NCBI GenBank assembly: GCA_003550325.1
Contig: QKWP01000700.1
Location: 64,745-128,744, forward strand
Direction of reading: 5' to 3'
Length of the DNA stretch: 64,000 nucleotides
Origin: Gigaspora rosea
Taxonomy: Eukaryota; Glomeromycota; Glomeromycetes; Diversisporales; Gigasporaceae
Position numbers and translations under genes: made by a program. Each line of letters begins with the position of its first letter. Positions within the stretch are counted from its first letter, which is position 1. Below the pieces are notes generated by a model that worked only from the letters and a program-made list of their open reading frames with translations, searched no databases and was not told the origin of the DNA. Of this stretch, positions 11,992 to 23,325 are shown piece after piece.

Positions 11992-12239
11992 TATATTTAG
12001 TAATTCTATTTATTATGAAAACTATATTAAATTTTTTTTTTTTTTAAATGTTAAGGTGAGACCTTGCTTTTATCTACTATATTAAAATTTAGAAAACCGA
12101 TCAAATGTAAAAATTTAAAAATTTACTTAAACTTAATTATTTTAAAATTGTAGCATAAAATTTTTTAAACTTTTTTTTATTTAAAAGATATAGATTTAAA
12201 GAATATATAATTTAATTTTTAGCTTGATATCTTATATAT

Positions 12240-12828
12240 GTGAGGTGATTGAAAAGTTTTAAACTTTTATGTTTATTTATTAAAATGTAATAATTAACAA
12301 CAAAATTAATAATTACATTCCTTTGAAGTACTCTCTATTAACCTCTATACATTTTCTTAACTGATATTTCCAGCTTTGGAATGACTTTTGATAATCTCTT
12401 TAGAGATTGAACAGCAATTGTCTGAACAGACTGTGCAAAATTTTCAATACTGTTAAAACTTTTTTCAGCCAATTCTTTTTTAATTCTAAAGAATAAAAAA
12501 AAGTCACAGGGCAAGGTCGGAACTATATGGGGGATGGAGAAAAATTTTGATTTATTTTTTTCTAAGATAATCGGTTACAATATTAGCTGCATGGGGGTTG
12601 CATTATCGTGATGCAACATTACATCTTTAACTGTTGATCTATTTGTTTTTCCTTAAATTTAGAAAAAAATTCAGGCAAAATTTGATTAGCATAAAGATGA
12701 AAGTTAACTGTAGTTTTTTTCTTAACTACAATTTGTGCTACAACCCTTTCTACAGTAAAAAATATGCAAACCATTTTTTTTTAGAATTTTTTGCTGTTCT
12801 AACGATCTGCAGTCTGCTCTCCTCTTGA
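12240..12828 (-). pseudogene. Mariner-type transposase C-terminal half, decayed
   Basis: On the minus strand, broken frames recover the end of a Tc1/mariner transposase. They show a KKMVCIFF block near 12785-12760 and HHDNATP (the second catalytic Asp region) near 12615-12590. Next come a shifted PPYSSDLA / LPCDFFLFFRIKKEL near 12540-12480, and KRLSKVIPKLE to the end near 12330. These match the D-N-A-P-x-H, Y-S-P-D-L and final W-x-x-R-x-x-K-C-I blocks of mariner proteins. TGAGGTGATTGAAAAGTTTT at 12241-12260 resembles a mariner TIR. The N-terminal half and the second TIR are missing or overwritten by the adjacent tandem array. Confidence 0.75.
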
Positions 12829-13426
12829 TTAATAAATCCTCTTTATACTTACCCGCTTAATTAAATTGAATAAAAAGGTTTGAAGGAAGTAAATAACTAT
12901 TTATAGATAAGTGTTTTGAGTATAATTTGCGAATACGATTTGCAGTTTTAATTTAATTGATTTGAAATGATTTGAAGGGTATTAGTCAATAGTAAATAAG
13001 CAGTTTTAATCCATCAAATAATAAATTGCCTTTATACTTACCCACTAAATCAAGGCGAATGAACCGATTTGAAGAGTAGTAAAATTTAAAACTACCAATA
13101 CTAGCAACGAACACCAACATGAGAAGATAAGTATTTATATATGATTTTGTGAACATAATTTGCAGTTTTTAATTATATCGTACTCACATACTAAATTAAA
13201 GTGAATGAAACAATTTTGAAGGGTATTAGTTAATGGTAAATAAGCATTTATAAGTAAGTATTTTTGTGAATATAATTTGCAGTTTTTAATTCCATCGATT
13301 AATAAATCATCTTATACTTACCCACTAAATTAAAACGAACAAAATGATTTTAAGTTTTAATCTATTGATTAATAGATCTTCATATATAATCTTTATACCC
13401 TACCAAATTAAGGTGAATGTATATAT
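12829..13426. repeat. Tandem array A, left part (about 100-185 bp units)
   Basis: Diverged units share ATTAATAAATCATCTTTATA, TACTTACCCACTAAATTAA, GAAACGATTTGAAGGGTATT and ATAATTTGCAGTTTTAATT. The array resumes after the SINE at 14481. Confidence 0.7.
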
Positions 13427-14480
13427 ATATTTTTTTTCAGTTACAAGGCGAGGTCATGCCTCGGTCTTTTTATTAAGTATAGTAATCATTACAACATCCA
13501 CGACTATTGCATTAGATTACTACAACTACCAAGTACCGAAACTTAGACTATTTTATCTACGACCTAAACCTACCAAAGCATCCTATATGTCCCACTCATA
13601 TACTCAACCTGGTTTTTGCACCTTACTTGTCCACTAATAGTACATGTAGTACTGCCGCCGCCGGTTCGTATCTTAAGCCATTTTTTGAATGCTGCCGCAA
13701 CCTTGGCCCGTATCTCAAGCCACTACCTTTCTACTAGTATATGTAGCACGATACATGCCCTTACAAAGTTCACCACCCCTAGTACTTCTCCTGTTCCTCT
13801 TCTGGTTTCTTTCCAGTTGCTTTTCTTACCCCTACCTCGCTTTCTTTTCCCCGGTTCCACTCCTACTCCCAATCCAAGAACCCGGAAGGAGTGGTCTGCC
13901 ATTGGCAAACCCAATGGTCTTCCTCCCCTTGGTACATGCTTCTGTAACACATGTCCTTTTCCTCCGGTGCGACTCCGGCAGTCTGATTGGTAAAGCCCCG
14001 CCATAGGCCCTTTTGTCGTAAGTTTGCTTCCGGTCAGTCCACTTCTCGANGTCTGATTGGTAAAGCCCCGCCATAGGCCCTTTTGTCGTAAGTTTGCTTC
14101 CGGTCAGTCCACTTCTCGATCAGTCCGCTTCCGGTCTGACCTCATCCGATTTCTGTTTAAGTACCGTCAAAAGTCGGCTACCTCTTTGCTCGGGTCTTGC
14201 CGAGTATGGTTTCCTGTTGTCCTATGGTTCTGTGTGTAACACAGTGCCTGCGCTCCCCAGGATCTATGCGCCCCTGTTTTGTGCATAACACAGCTCTAGA
14301 GCTCCCAATATGAGTTGGTGTAACCCAGAAAACAGATCTGTAAATCCGAGCTCAGAGTCCAGGTTACCATAACGCAGATAAATTTTTTGAAATCGTCTCC
14401 AGTGGGATTCGAACTCTGTATTTTTTGTTACAGCTACTTGGGGGGTGACAACAATCCAACTACACTATGTCGCCACACCC
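13427..14480 (-). mobile_element. tRNA-derived long SINE, copy 1
   Basis: Read on the minus strand, the element starts at 14480 with GGGTGTGGCGACATAG. It has an A-box-like TAGTGTAGTTGG (14467-14456) and a B-box GAGTTCGAATCCC (14416-14404) about 40 bp later, the spacing of a tRNA. It ends in an A-rich tail complementary to the T run at 13431-13437. Both flanks carry AGGTGAATGTATATAT (13411-13426 and 14481-14496), an exact 16-bp target duplication of the kind left by LINE-mediated insertion. Homologous copies lie at 60139-61433 and 21100-23325. No convincing coding sequence: overlapping ORFs inside it are in several frames on both strands. About 1.05 kb is unusually long for a SINE. Confidence 0.75.
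13981..14119. other. Exact 69-bp duplication around a single N (likely assembly artefact)
   Basis: 13981-14049 equals 14051-14119 base for base, with the window's only ambiguous base (n) at 14050 between them. This is the pattern left when two overlapping contig ends are joined with a one-base gap. Confidence 0.85.
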
Positions 14481-14900
14481 AGGTGAATGTATATATTTGT
14501 AAATAAGTATTTGTTAACATGTTTTGTGAATATGTTTTCTGTTTTTAATTCTACTTTATTAATAAATTTTCTTTATACTCACCCAAGGTATTAGGTAATG
14601 GTAAATAAATATTTATAGTTAAGCATTTGTTCATAATTTATGAATATGATCAATTAATAAATCATCTTTATACTCAATCACTAAATTAAGGCGAACGAAA
14701 CGACTTGAAATGTATTAAGTGATAAGTATTCATACATAAGTATTTATAAGCATGATTTGCGGTTTTAATTCCATTGATTAATAAATCACCTTTATACTCA
14801 TCTATTAAATTAAAGTGAATGAAACGATTTGAAGGGTATTAAGAAGTAGTAAATAGACATTTATAGTATTTATGAACTTGATTTGATTTGTGAAATATTA
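14481..14900. repeat. Tandem array A, right part
   Basis: Continuation of the array at 12829-13426, with the same phrases at about 14541, 14652 and 14778. Confidence 0.7.
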
Positions 14901-15967
14901 GGGTAATTATAAATATAGGTATTTAAGGATTAGTGTTTGCAAATCATCTCACCACTCACCCATTATCGTTATGCCATATTTAGTGTTCTTAAATTCAGAT
15001 ATAATCCAGATAAATAGCTAGCTTTTACAAAATTGAATTAACAAATGTGATACAGGATATTTACCTGTTAGATAACCCAATTCAAGTACTTATGTATTAT
15101 ATAATACTAGTGTAATCAGATATTTATATATATATATAAAATAAAATTTTAATTTTTTCAAAAAAGGCACCCGGCCGGGTTACAAGAAACAATTATATTT
15201 GTTTGCATAGCCTTAGTACGAATTACGGATTATTTGAATTTTAAATTTTAGCCAATCAAAGCAACTCTATAAAATTTAGCATCTGTATGTATGGTGCAGG
15301 AAATCTAAAAAACTCACTTTATATAAAACTAATTAGAAATAAGCTCTGGACCTTCGCTTATTGATATCGATAAATTTAGAAAATTTATTTTCGATGTGCT
15401 ACTAGTTGCACTACATACTGTATATACGTATCTTATTTATTTTATTAATCAAAAAAATATTTTTTTAAAAAAAAATAAGAGTAGTTATTTGCACATTTAA
15501 GTTATTTGAGATCATGATTTAGATAAGTAAATTTTGATTTCTTTTATTTAAGACTTCCTTTTATGCAAGTGCAGTACATACTAAATCCTCTTCTATTAAT
15601 CATAATTCAAGGCTCTACTATATAATAAGAACACGATCTTTAGATTTATGATAATTGCGATAATCATATTCCAGGCATTTTTTTAAGAAAAAGAAAAAAG
15701 ATATTTTTTAGCAAATTTACAAATTTATTTTTTTGCTTGTCGCTAATGCGACTATGTGCTTTCTTGGATATCGATTCGGGAGGCATTATACAAGTAATTC
15801 TTGGCTAGCACTAGAATTTAAAAAATGGTACGGTATAATTTTATTTTATTTATTAGGAGACACTTTTTTATAGTAGTATTATGATATTTATTTCGAAATT
15901 TACTTATCGTATACGACTTATAATTATTTAGGAATACAATATGGGTTGCTATTTGTTAGCCTATTGT
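14901..15967. other. AT-rich intergenic DNA
   Basis: No ORF, RNA gene or ordered repeat recognised. Confidence 0.4.
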
Positions 15968-15970
15968 TAA

Positions 15971-16099
15971 GGGCGAGGACAGGAATCAGCTGATTCGATT
16001 TTGGCCAAAATTTTGACCTCCCCTATTTTAGTCAGGTCTTCATATTAAATTTCCAGTTTTTCAGCCCCCCAGGAAATCAGCTGATTTCTGGCGCCTCCC
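15971..16099. mobile_element. PIF/Harbinger-type MITE (TAA target)
   Basis: A 129-bp element between TAA (15968-15970) and TAA (16100-16102). Ends are GGGCGAGGACAGGAATCAGC and GGGAGGCGCCAGAAATCAGC (right end complemented), both continuing into TGATT. Three-base TWA duplications and GGG termini match PIF/Harbinger. Confidence 0.8.
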
Positions 16100-16102
16100 T
16101 AA

Positions 16103-16990
16103 GTGCATGCATTAGAGGTGCAGGCATATTATCTTACTATATTATCCTATAACACTCCAGGCATTATTTCAGGATGATATGGGTATGTAAAACCTGAATT
16201 ATACTTATAGCAAAAAAATAGTCAATTCTCAGACTTTATCTAGGTCCAGACTTATTTGTTTATGCTATTTCAAAGGGATGGCTAAACCATATGCGTTTAT
16301 ATGTTTTTGATTATTTAGGTAAGAGTTAGTTATGGTTAGAGTTAGTGCTTGCCTTATAAATAAAATTGCTGTTCCGACATGCTTTTAGACAGGTTTAGAC
16401 CCTCATTTTTTTGTATTTCAGCATTTTTCACTTTTTTTTTTTGTTTTGTAAGGGCTGATCTGTAAAGATCAAAATTTACAATTTGGTTGGCTTTCTATCA
16501 TATAAACGTACCTAGCTTTAGATAACCCTTTTTCAAAAATTTCTTGTAATTGTTAAAGTTTGGGCATCCTAATTTCGGATACACCAATCTGATTAAATTC
16601 AATAAATAGTATTCGGATCGACTATCTTACTAACTAATAAGTTGGTGCTTATAACGTAATACTGTACATGTTTTATATAGTACTTTTATAAATAATGCAA
16701 ATAAAGTAAAATTAAATACAGTAATAAATAAATTTTATACAATTAATATTTTTACTGTTACCTCTATATAGTCACCATATATAAAATATATAATTGTGAC
16801 TATATAGAGGTAACCTCTATATTAATCATATCTCTATATAATCACAGTTTTTTGTATCCCAGAGGTGTAACTATAGAGGGGGCGACTGTATGTACTAACT
16901 TTTCTTTTTTTGTTAGATATTTTTTCTTTAATATTAAAAAAATAGGTAATAGGCTTTACTATTATGACTTTGTTGCCTCATAGAAGCCCT
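16103..16990. other. AT-rich intergenic DNA with a partial inverted-repeat relic
   Basis: 16755-16890 contains ACCTCTATATAGTCAC and its complement, plus CGACTGTA at the right edge. This resembles one end of a pogo/Tigger-type element, but a second terminus was not found. Nothing else recognised. Confidence 0.4.
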
Positions 16991-16999
16991 CATTGAATA

Positions 17000-17175
17000 G
17001 ATGAAATGTTTTCTTGCATATTTGCTTTGGTGCTTTTTTGTGTCTTTGCTTTGGTGCTTTTTTGCACCTGTGCTTCGGTGCTTTTTTGTATTTGTGCTTT
17101 GGAGCTTTTTTTGCTTTTTTGCTTTAGTGCTTTCTTGCCTTTTTGCTTCAGTGCTTTTTTACTTCTCTACTTCAA
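17000..17175. repeat. Tandem repeat, about 26-bp unit (TTTGCTTTGGTGCTTTTTTG)
   Basis: Six or so imperfect units containing TGCTTTGGTGCTTTTTTG. The Cys/Phe-rich reading frames that cross it are consequences of the repeat. Confidence 0.8.
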
Positions 17176-17249
17176 TACTTACTTGCATATTTCAGTGCTT
17201 TCTTGTATCTCAACATTGGCGATTTTGTAGTTTTGCTTTTTTTTTATAT

Positions 17250-18260
17250 TAGGATTTTGGCATTTTCATTTTGTTTTTGTGAAAAATCAGTCAAGTTAGG
17301 ATGATTAAAAAGCTATTCAAGTAGGACCCTGGACTTTTCTTATATATGCCATAACTGGATTTTGGCCAATTTTGGTCCAATTTGCTAAAAATGACAAAAT
17401 ATATTTGTTTAAATAGCTTTTAATTTAGTAATCAAAATTGAATGAAATTTTTTTTGTTAGATGCGCCTCACTGAGAGCTTTATTTTTAAAAAAAGTTTGT
17501 TCAAATTGGTCTACTGGATACCAAGATAATTAACAAAAACTGTTTTTTTGCTTCTCAAATTTCCGGGTTTTTGCTGAAAAAAAACAAGTATGACCTTTAT
17601 ATTAGATGTCCAGAATCCTGTTCAAGTTGGAAGATTGTTATTCATGGTGATTTTGCTGTTGCTAGGGATCTATTATAGGTGCATAGGGCTGTTTAGTTAT
17701 AAAATCATTGTAGTATAATCATCAGCTAAGTATTTTTGATTAGAATATTTTTTTTATAAATATAGTGCGAAATTGGCACAGATATATAGAGATTATGATA
17801 TCACAATGCTGATTTGACGAAAATAAATTAAATTGATGCATCATTAATTTTTTTTTTAAAAAAAATAAAAAATTTCAAGATTTTTCCAATCACTTTTTTT
17901 TTGTTATTCATTTTGTTACTCGTATTTTTGGGATAATTGACTGATCAAAATCTGTTTCATAGATTACATGTTCACTGACTTGCTCTTTGCAAACCAGTAG
18001 TCATATAACTCATATGATCAATTTTGATTGGTCAATCGTAGGTCACTATAGCAATGAGTTAAATTAGAATTTTCAATATCTATTTTATTAAATTAAATCA
18101 AAACTATTATTAGTATTATAATAAAGGCATTATTTTATGGCAATCTTGTAATTAACCAATCAAAAGCAATCTCGTTAAAAAAAAAGAAAAAAACTTCGCA
18201 TATATAAAAAAAAGTAAGAAAAACTTCACAAAACAAAAAAAATTTTTACAAACTTATTAA
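17250..18260. other. AT-rich intergenic DNA
   Basis: No gene or ordered repeat recognised. Confidence 0.4.
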
Positions 18261-18262
18261 TA

Positions 18263-19465
18263 ACAAGCATTATTATGTAATAAAGCCACCAAATCTATCT
18301 ATTTTTTATTACAGTATTTAAAATAAACATTATAAAATAATAATACTAATAATAATAATAACAAGCATAGGACATGTCCCATTCTATAATTAAAATTTTT
18401 AAAAAACATATGAATTTACTATAAACTTTGAGCTGAAGATTCTATTCAGCTTAACTAATTAACTTCAAATTAAATTCTTTAAGAATATAGAACAAGAGGA
18501 GAAGAAAAAAGTAGTACAAAAATCAAATTTAAATTTTGCCAATTTTGCACTTTTCAAAATGTAACTTCACCAAAAATAAAAATTTACTAATTTTAAATAA
18601 GCAGTTGTGTGTCTCTGAACAACTTTACTTAGGCGACCAAAGAAGATTACCTTGTAAGAAAAATGTGTTGTCTATATATTAAAGTTAAAAATTTCCAGTT
18701 TGTAATATAAATCTCTTTTTTTATCAAGATAACCTGCTTTGGGCCTCTAAGTAAACTTGTTCAGGGGTATTTCTACTTGGTTTAAGATTAAAACGTGTTT
18801 TCTCTGCCTTTTTCTGGGTAAAAAATAGAGTTAAAGTTAGACAAAAAAATTTTTTTAAAAAAAAATTTTTTTTTTGTATAACTTTAACCCTATTTTTCAC
18901 CTAGAAAAAGGCTGAAAAACGCGTTTTGACTTTAGACTGAGTAGAAATACCCCCTGAACAAGTTTACTTAGAGGCCCAAAGCAGGTTATCTTGATAAAAA
19001 AAAGAGGTTATATATTACAAACTGAAAATTTTTAACTTTAGTATATAGACAACCCATTTTTCTTACAAGTTAACCTTCTTTGGTCGCCTAAGTAAAGTTG
19101 TTCAGAGCACGATTTTACACACAACTGCTCATTTAAAATTAGTAAATTTTTGTTTTTGTGAAGTTACATTTTGAAAAGGTGCAAAATTAGCAAAATTTAA
19201 ATTTGATTTTTGTACTATTTTTTTCTCCTCCTCTTGCTCTATATTCTCAAAGAATTTAATTTGAAGTTAATTAGTTAAGCTGAATAGAATCTTCAGTTCA
19301 AAGTTTATAGTAAATTCATATATTTTTTTAAAAATTTTAATTATAGAAAGCAATGGGACCTATTTTAAGGGAACATGTTTTATGCTTAATAATAATAAAT
19401 TTTATATTATTGTTTAATAAGCATTATTGTAAATGAAGTGATGAACCCACCAAATCTACCTATCC
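18263..19465. repeat. 1-kb near-perfect palindrome (foldback element) flanked by direct repeats
   Basis: Arms of about 500 bp (about 18363-18855 and 18870-19390) are complementary nearly throughout; for example ACAACTTTACTTAGGCGACC on the left pairs with GGTCGCCTAAGTAAAGTTGT on the right. The centre at about 18845-18880 is an A/T run that is itself self-complementary. Outside the arms an imperfect direct repeat of about 40 bp occurs on both sides (AAGCATTATT ... CCACCAAATCTA, near 18265-18303 and 19425-19462). Possible readings are a long-TIR foldback transposon with an odd long target repeat, or an inverted duplication. Confidence 0.8.
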
Positions 19466-20560
19466 ACTACAACAAAAAATGACAAAAAAATGGTCTATTC
19501 ACTATAACAAAGACACTAAAAGAAACAAGAAACAGAAGATGAAAATAATGAAAAATCCTTGAAAGAACTACCAAAAAATGCTAAATTTACTAAAAGAACT
19601 TACAAAAAAACAATAAAAAACCTACTAAACAAACTCACTAAAAATTGACAAATTAACTAGAAAAATTCATAAAAGATTACTGTAGAGGTGTGATCTGTTG
19701 ATTTGCAATCTGGAAGATCTGTTCAAAATACATATTTTGTACAACTATCAAATCTGTATATGCAGGTTGCAAATCATTTATCAATTCGTTCAAATTTATT
19801 AATAAACACTATTTATTAAAGTTATTAAAGGTATATTTATTTTACTTAATATTGAGCAAAAAAAATACATGCCTTAAATAATTCCTAGCTAAAAAATATT
19901 ACTACCAAATTTTATTTATCAAACCGTGAATTTTAGATTATTAGTTTAATCTATTCAATTCGTTTAAAATTTGTGAATTGTCGATTATCTATTTATAATA
20001 TACAGATCAGAAATTAATTTGTAAGAATAAGAATTTGATTTTTGTATAATCCGAAGTATCCGAATTTGAATAGATCACATAACTAGCTTACTGAAAATTC
20101 AACAAAAAATGACAAAGAACTTACTCAAAAAATAATAAAAAACCAATGCTAAACTCAACAAACTTATTAAAAGAACCTACCAAAAAGCAATGAATTTATT
20201 AAAAAAAACCCAAAAAAATAATAAAGAATCTATAGAAGAATTCAATAAAAAGCTTATAGTACTAGAAAATTTGCCAAATATAACAAAAAATTTACTAGAA
20301 GAACCTACTGAAAATGACAAAGAACCTACTAAGTAAATACTAAAAAATATTAAATTTGCTAAAAAATTTGCCAAAAAACAATGAATTTACTAAAAACTCC
20401 ACCAAAAAATGATAACAAACTTGTCAAAAAACCTACAAAAAACCAACAAAAAATCTTTTAAATCTATAAAAAAACCCAAGAAGAACTTGGCAAAAGAACT
20501 TAATAAAAAAATTACCAAATTACCAAAATAACAATGATTTAAGTATGATTTTACAAGGCT
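19466..20560. repeat. A-rich degenerate repeat tract
   Basis: Diffuse repetition of phrases such as CTACCAAAAAATG and AAAGAACCTACTA over about 1 kb without a fixed period. The minus-strand ORF at 20177-20374 lies in it and looks fortuitous. Confidence 0.5.
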
Positions 20561-20728
20561 CTACTACTGCACCAATAATAATACCAATAGTAGCACCAAT
20601 AAAAGCTTTAGTGATAGCTTTAACAAAGACTTCAACAATGATTTTAGTAAAAACTTCAATGAAAATTCAAAATAACAACTAAAAAAAATATATTGCATTA
20701 AGAGTAAAGAGTATAATTTTAAAAATTA

Positions 20729-20944
20729 CTATATTCTATCATAAATAAGCACCTCTTTTTTTAAAATTTTAAACTTAAATATCTTGGCAATTAACTAATC
20801 AAATTTAATAAACTTTCTTTTATTTCAATTTTATAAATTTATAAAATTGTAATAAAAAAATTTTGTTAAATTTATTTAGTTAATTGTCAAAATATTTAAG
20901 TTTAAAATTTTAAAAAAAGGGTGCTTATTTATAATAGAATATGG
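20729..20944. mobile_element. Tc1/mariner-type foldback MITE (TA target)
   Basis: A 216-bp element between TA dinucleotides at 20727-20728 and 20945-20946. The two halves are complementary almost end to end. Termini are CTATATTCTATCATAAATAA and CCATATTCTATTATAAATAA (right end complemented), followed by GCACC. Confidence 0.8.
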
Positions 20945-21468
20945 TATATATATTATATATAAACTTAATAGTAAAATTTTTTTAATTTTTTTTTAATTTT
21001 AAAATATCTGTTTTGGAGTTTAAAAATTTTTTATTCAAAATATTAGAGCTATTAGTAACCCATATGAGAGTTTACTGATATTTGTTACATATATAAAAAT
21101 ACAACTAGCTACATATATACTTTTAGTATCTAATTTAAGTAGTTCAATCTAAGGTTTCATACTAGCTATCATGCCTGTAACCCAACATGGGAATTGCTTA
21201 TTTAAATCCTTTGATCACTGTTTTTTCTACCAAACTATTTTGTATTACTAGTACAATCTTTTATTATATTAGTTAATTAAGGTTTATATTAGATGTTTAT
21301 TTGCATCCTTAGAACCTAGCCAAATAATTTTGGTTCTATTATTTTTAACAGGAAACTTGGTAGAGCAGTACCTGTTCTATACAGGTATTTATCTATATTT
21401 TAGTAATTATTACTATAGCTAAGACCAATACTTGCAAGACAAGATTATCTTTGTTCTTTTATTAATAA

Positions 21469-21634
21469 GAGAAGTGCCGTTTATTACGTAATTTATTTTT
21501 ATTAAGAGGTCATACCCCTCCTCCTCTGTGATCTAATTAGTAGCCAATAATAATTTTTATATATAATATATAGACGTGATAGACTGCTAACCCCCTTCCC
21601 TCTTCTCGAAATTATATAATAAATGGCACTTCCC
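21469..21634. mobile_element. PIF/Harbinger-type MITE (TAA target)
   Basis: A 166-bp element flanked by TAA (21466-21468 and 21635-21637). Ends are GAGAAGTGCCGTTTATTACG and GGGAAGTGCCATTTATTATA (right end complemented). Confidence 0.8.
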
Positions 21635-21679
21635 TAACTACTTTTGGTTTTGTAAGATTCACTCTAATTCTATATTTAC

Positions 21680-22834
21680 TAGGGATGTTACAGACCATGG
21701 TCTAAACTGGTTTAAGCAGTCCATAGTTCATAAATTGGGAACAGTTCAGATTGGTTTATCTATAATAATTTTGCAATTATATAGTTTAATATATATTTTA
21801 TATATGGGCTACCGTCAATAGAAATAAGGCAGATTAACATTTTAAAAAAAATTAATACCTTAACTTTCACATTGCATATCTTGATGAATATTGAAGCCAT
21901 CTTGATGATTTAATATTCAAAAGAAAGCCTACGATCTAAGCTTTCTTTTGAATATTAAATCATCAATATATCCTCAAAATCCATAGAGATATGCGCTGTG
22001 AAAGTTAAGGTATTAATTTTTTTTAAAATGTCAATCTGTCTTATTTCTATTGACGGCAGCCCATATTACTAATAAATTAAATCGTTATATTGCAATAAAA
22101 ACTATTAAAAAAGACACAATCTCATTAGAATAATAGAAAGCAAATAAAAAAATATACACAATTCTTTCAAAAATAGTATTAGACTATCTAAATATTTAAA
22201 CAACTAGCATTGCTTGCAAACAAATTTTCTTTGTAGCTGGTAATACTATTTTTAGAACTTAGAACAACTCTACTCTGAAATAGCAAAAACATGACTTTGT
22301 ATTAAAAGTTGGATTAGCAATAGAATATGCAAAATTAAATAAATAATTATACTTGTCTTAAAAATATAAAAATAATCAATTGCTTAGTAATAACCCAATT
22401 TTTTGGTACTATTATAATAAAAGGTATCATTAAATAAATATTGTTAGTCTTACTAATAATGCTATAAATATAACTTCAAAATAACTTCAAAAAAAAGATC
22501 AAAATCATTTTGTCTACCAAAAAATATTTAAAAAATCTGTTTTTTTTTTAAAAAATAAAACATATTTAAATAAACATATTATAAAATTACTTACAGGTTT
22601 GTGCGATACAGGACTTGTATATTTGTGATTTGACAAAAATATATAAAGAATTCATATATGTTATGATAGTTAAAATTCTCTAATCCTATTGGCTGCAGAT
22701 TGACTGGTCCTTGAATGGACTAAACTAGGACTGATCTATGAATTGGTTTATGAAATTTGGTTTGGTTTGTAGCCTGCTACTTGAACTCAGTCTTTTGAAC
22801 TAAGACCAAACCAGAATAGACTATAATATCCCTA
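21680..22834. mobile_element. hAT-type nonautonomous element with a nested mariner MITE
   Basis: Ends are TAGGGATGTTACAGACCATG and TAGGGATATTATAGTCTATT (right end complemented). Flanks ATATTTAC (21672-21679) and GTACTTAC (22835-22842) agree at 6 of 8 positions. Subterminal regions repeat CTGGTTTA-like words (CTAAACTGGTTTA, CAGATTGGTTTA, TTTGGTTTGGTTTG). No transposase ORF. It sits inside the old SINE copy. Confidence 0.75.
21805..22063. mobile_element. Tc1/mariner-type foldback MITE (TA target)
   Basis: A 259-bp element between TA at 21803-21804 and 22064-22065. Ends are TGGGCTACCGTCAATAGAAA and TGGGCTGCCGTCAATAGAAA (right end complemented). Long arms carry AATACCTTAACTTTCAC. Nested in the hAT element at 21680-22834. 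Confidence 0.85.
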
Positions 22835-23325
22835 GTACTTACTTCTAACTTCAAATCAGTTAGTCTGGATATATTAATTTATCCAGTATTAGGTACTATT
22901 ATGGTTGTTCTCTTTTTGAAATTTATTTTTGACATAGATTCTTTTTTTTTTAGTATAACTCTAATAGTCAAGTTGGTAGATTCTTTTTTCTAAAGGTCTT
23001 TGTTGTCTGATTTTCTGGTTTTAGTTTTTGATATTCTGGTTTTAGTAATACTATAAAAATCTTTGCTACCTCTTTACTCAGGACTTGCTAAACAGGATTC
23101 TGTTTCTTTGGTTCTTTGAATTTGTTTGTATAACAAATACACAACTATACCCAAAAGTCTCATTCAAGATAATGGAACCAAGACTATAGATAATATATCC
23201 AATTGATTAACAAGAAGTAGTTACCAAAGCACAAATCTATTTTTTAAAATATTACTAATAGAATTTGAATCCTAAACCTGCTACTTGGGTAACAACTTAC
23301 CAACTTCTCTAAATTATCATACTCT

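Larger units (their letters stand above)
10755..12245. repeat. Foldback composite with about 170-bp outer inverted repeats
   Basis: 10790-10960 is the near complement of 12070-12240; shared phrases include AGCTAAAAATTAAA and ATTTTATGCTACA. Weaker complementarity continues inward. Smaller elements at 11152-11443, 11444-11700 and 11845-11991 sit inside the arms. The left outer end reads CAGTAGCCTACTATATTATT, a possible pogo-type terminus. Confidence 0.55.
21100..23325 (-). mobile_element. Old tRNA-derived long SINE, copy 3, with nested insertions
   Basis: 22843-23325 aligns along its length with the head half of the SINE at 60139-61433. Shared blocks include CAGTTAG, a GTATAACTC/GTACAACTC block, ACCTCTTTACTCAGGACTTG and a decayed B-box (GATTCAAATTC on the minus strand, about 23260-23270). 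The match picks up again left of the hAT element at about 21640-21679 (TTTGTAAGATTCA against TTTGCAAGGTTCA). It is plausible but weak further left, across the Harbinger-type MITE, to about 21100. The left limit is uncertain and no target duplication was found. Confidence 0.55.

Noticed and set aside
13344-14288. Overlapping ORFs of 60-125 codons in both strands
   Set aside because: They lie in the long SINE, in conflicting frames, and are not kept in the copy at 60139-61433.
16265-16300. hAT terminus GGGATGGCTAAACC
   Set aside because: No partner inverted end found nearby; the similar GGGATGGCTAAAG at 58792 also lacks a convincing partner.
17001-17252. Cys/Phe-rich ORFs that look like secreted repeat proteins
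   Set aside because: Generated by a 26-bp tandem repeat in two frames at once.
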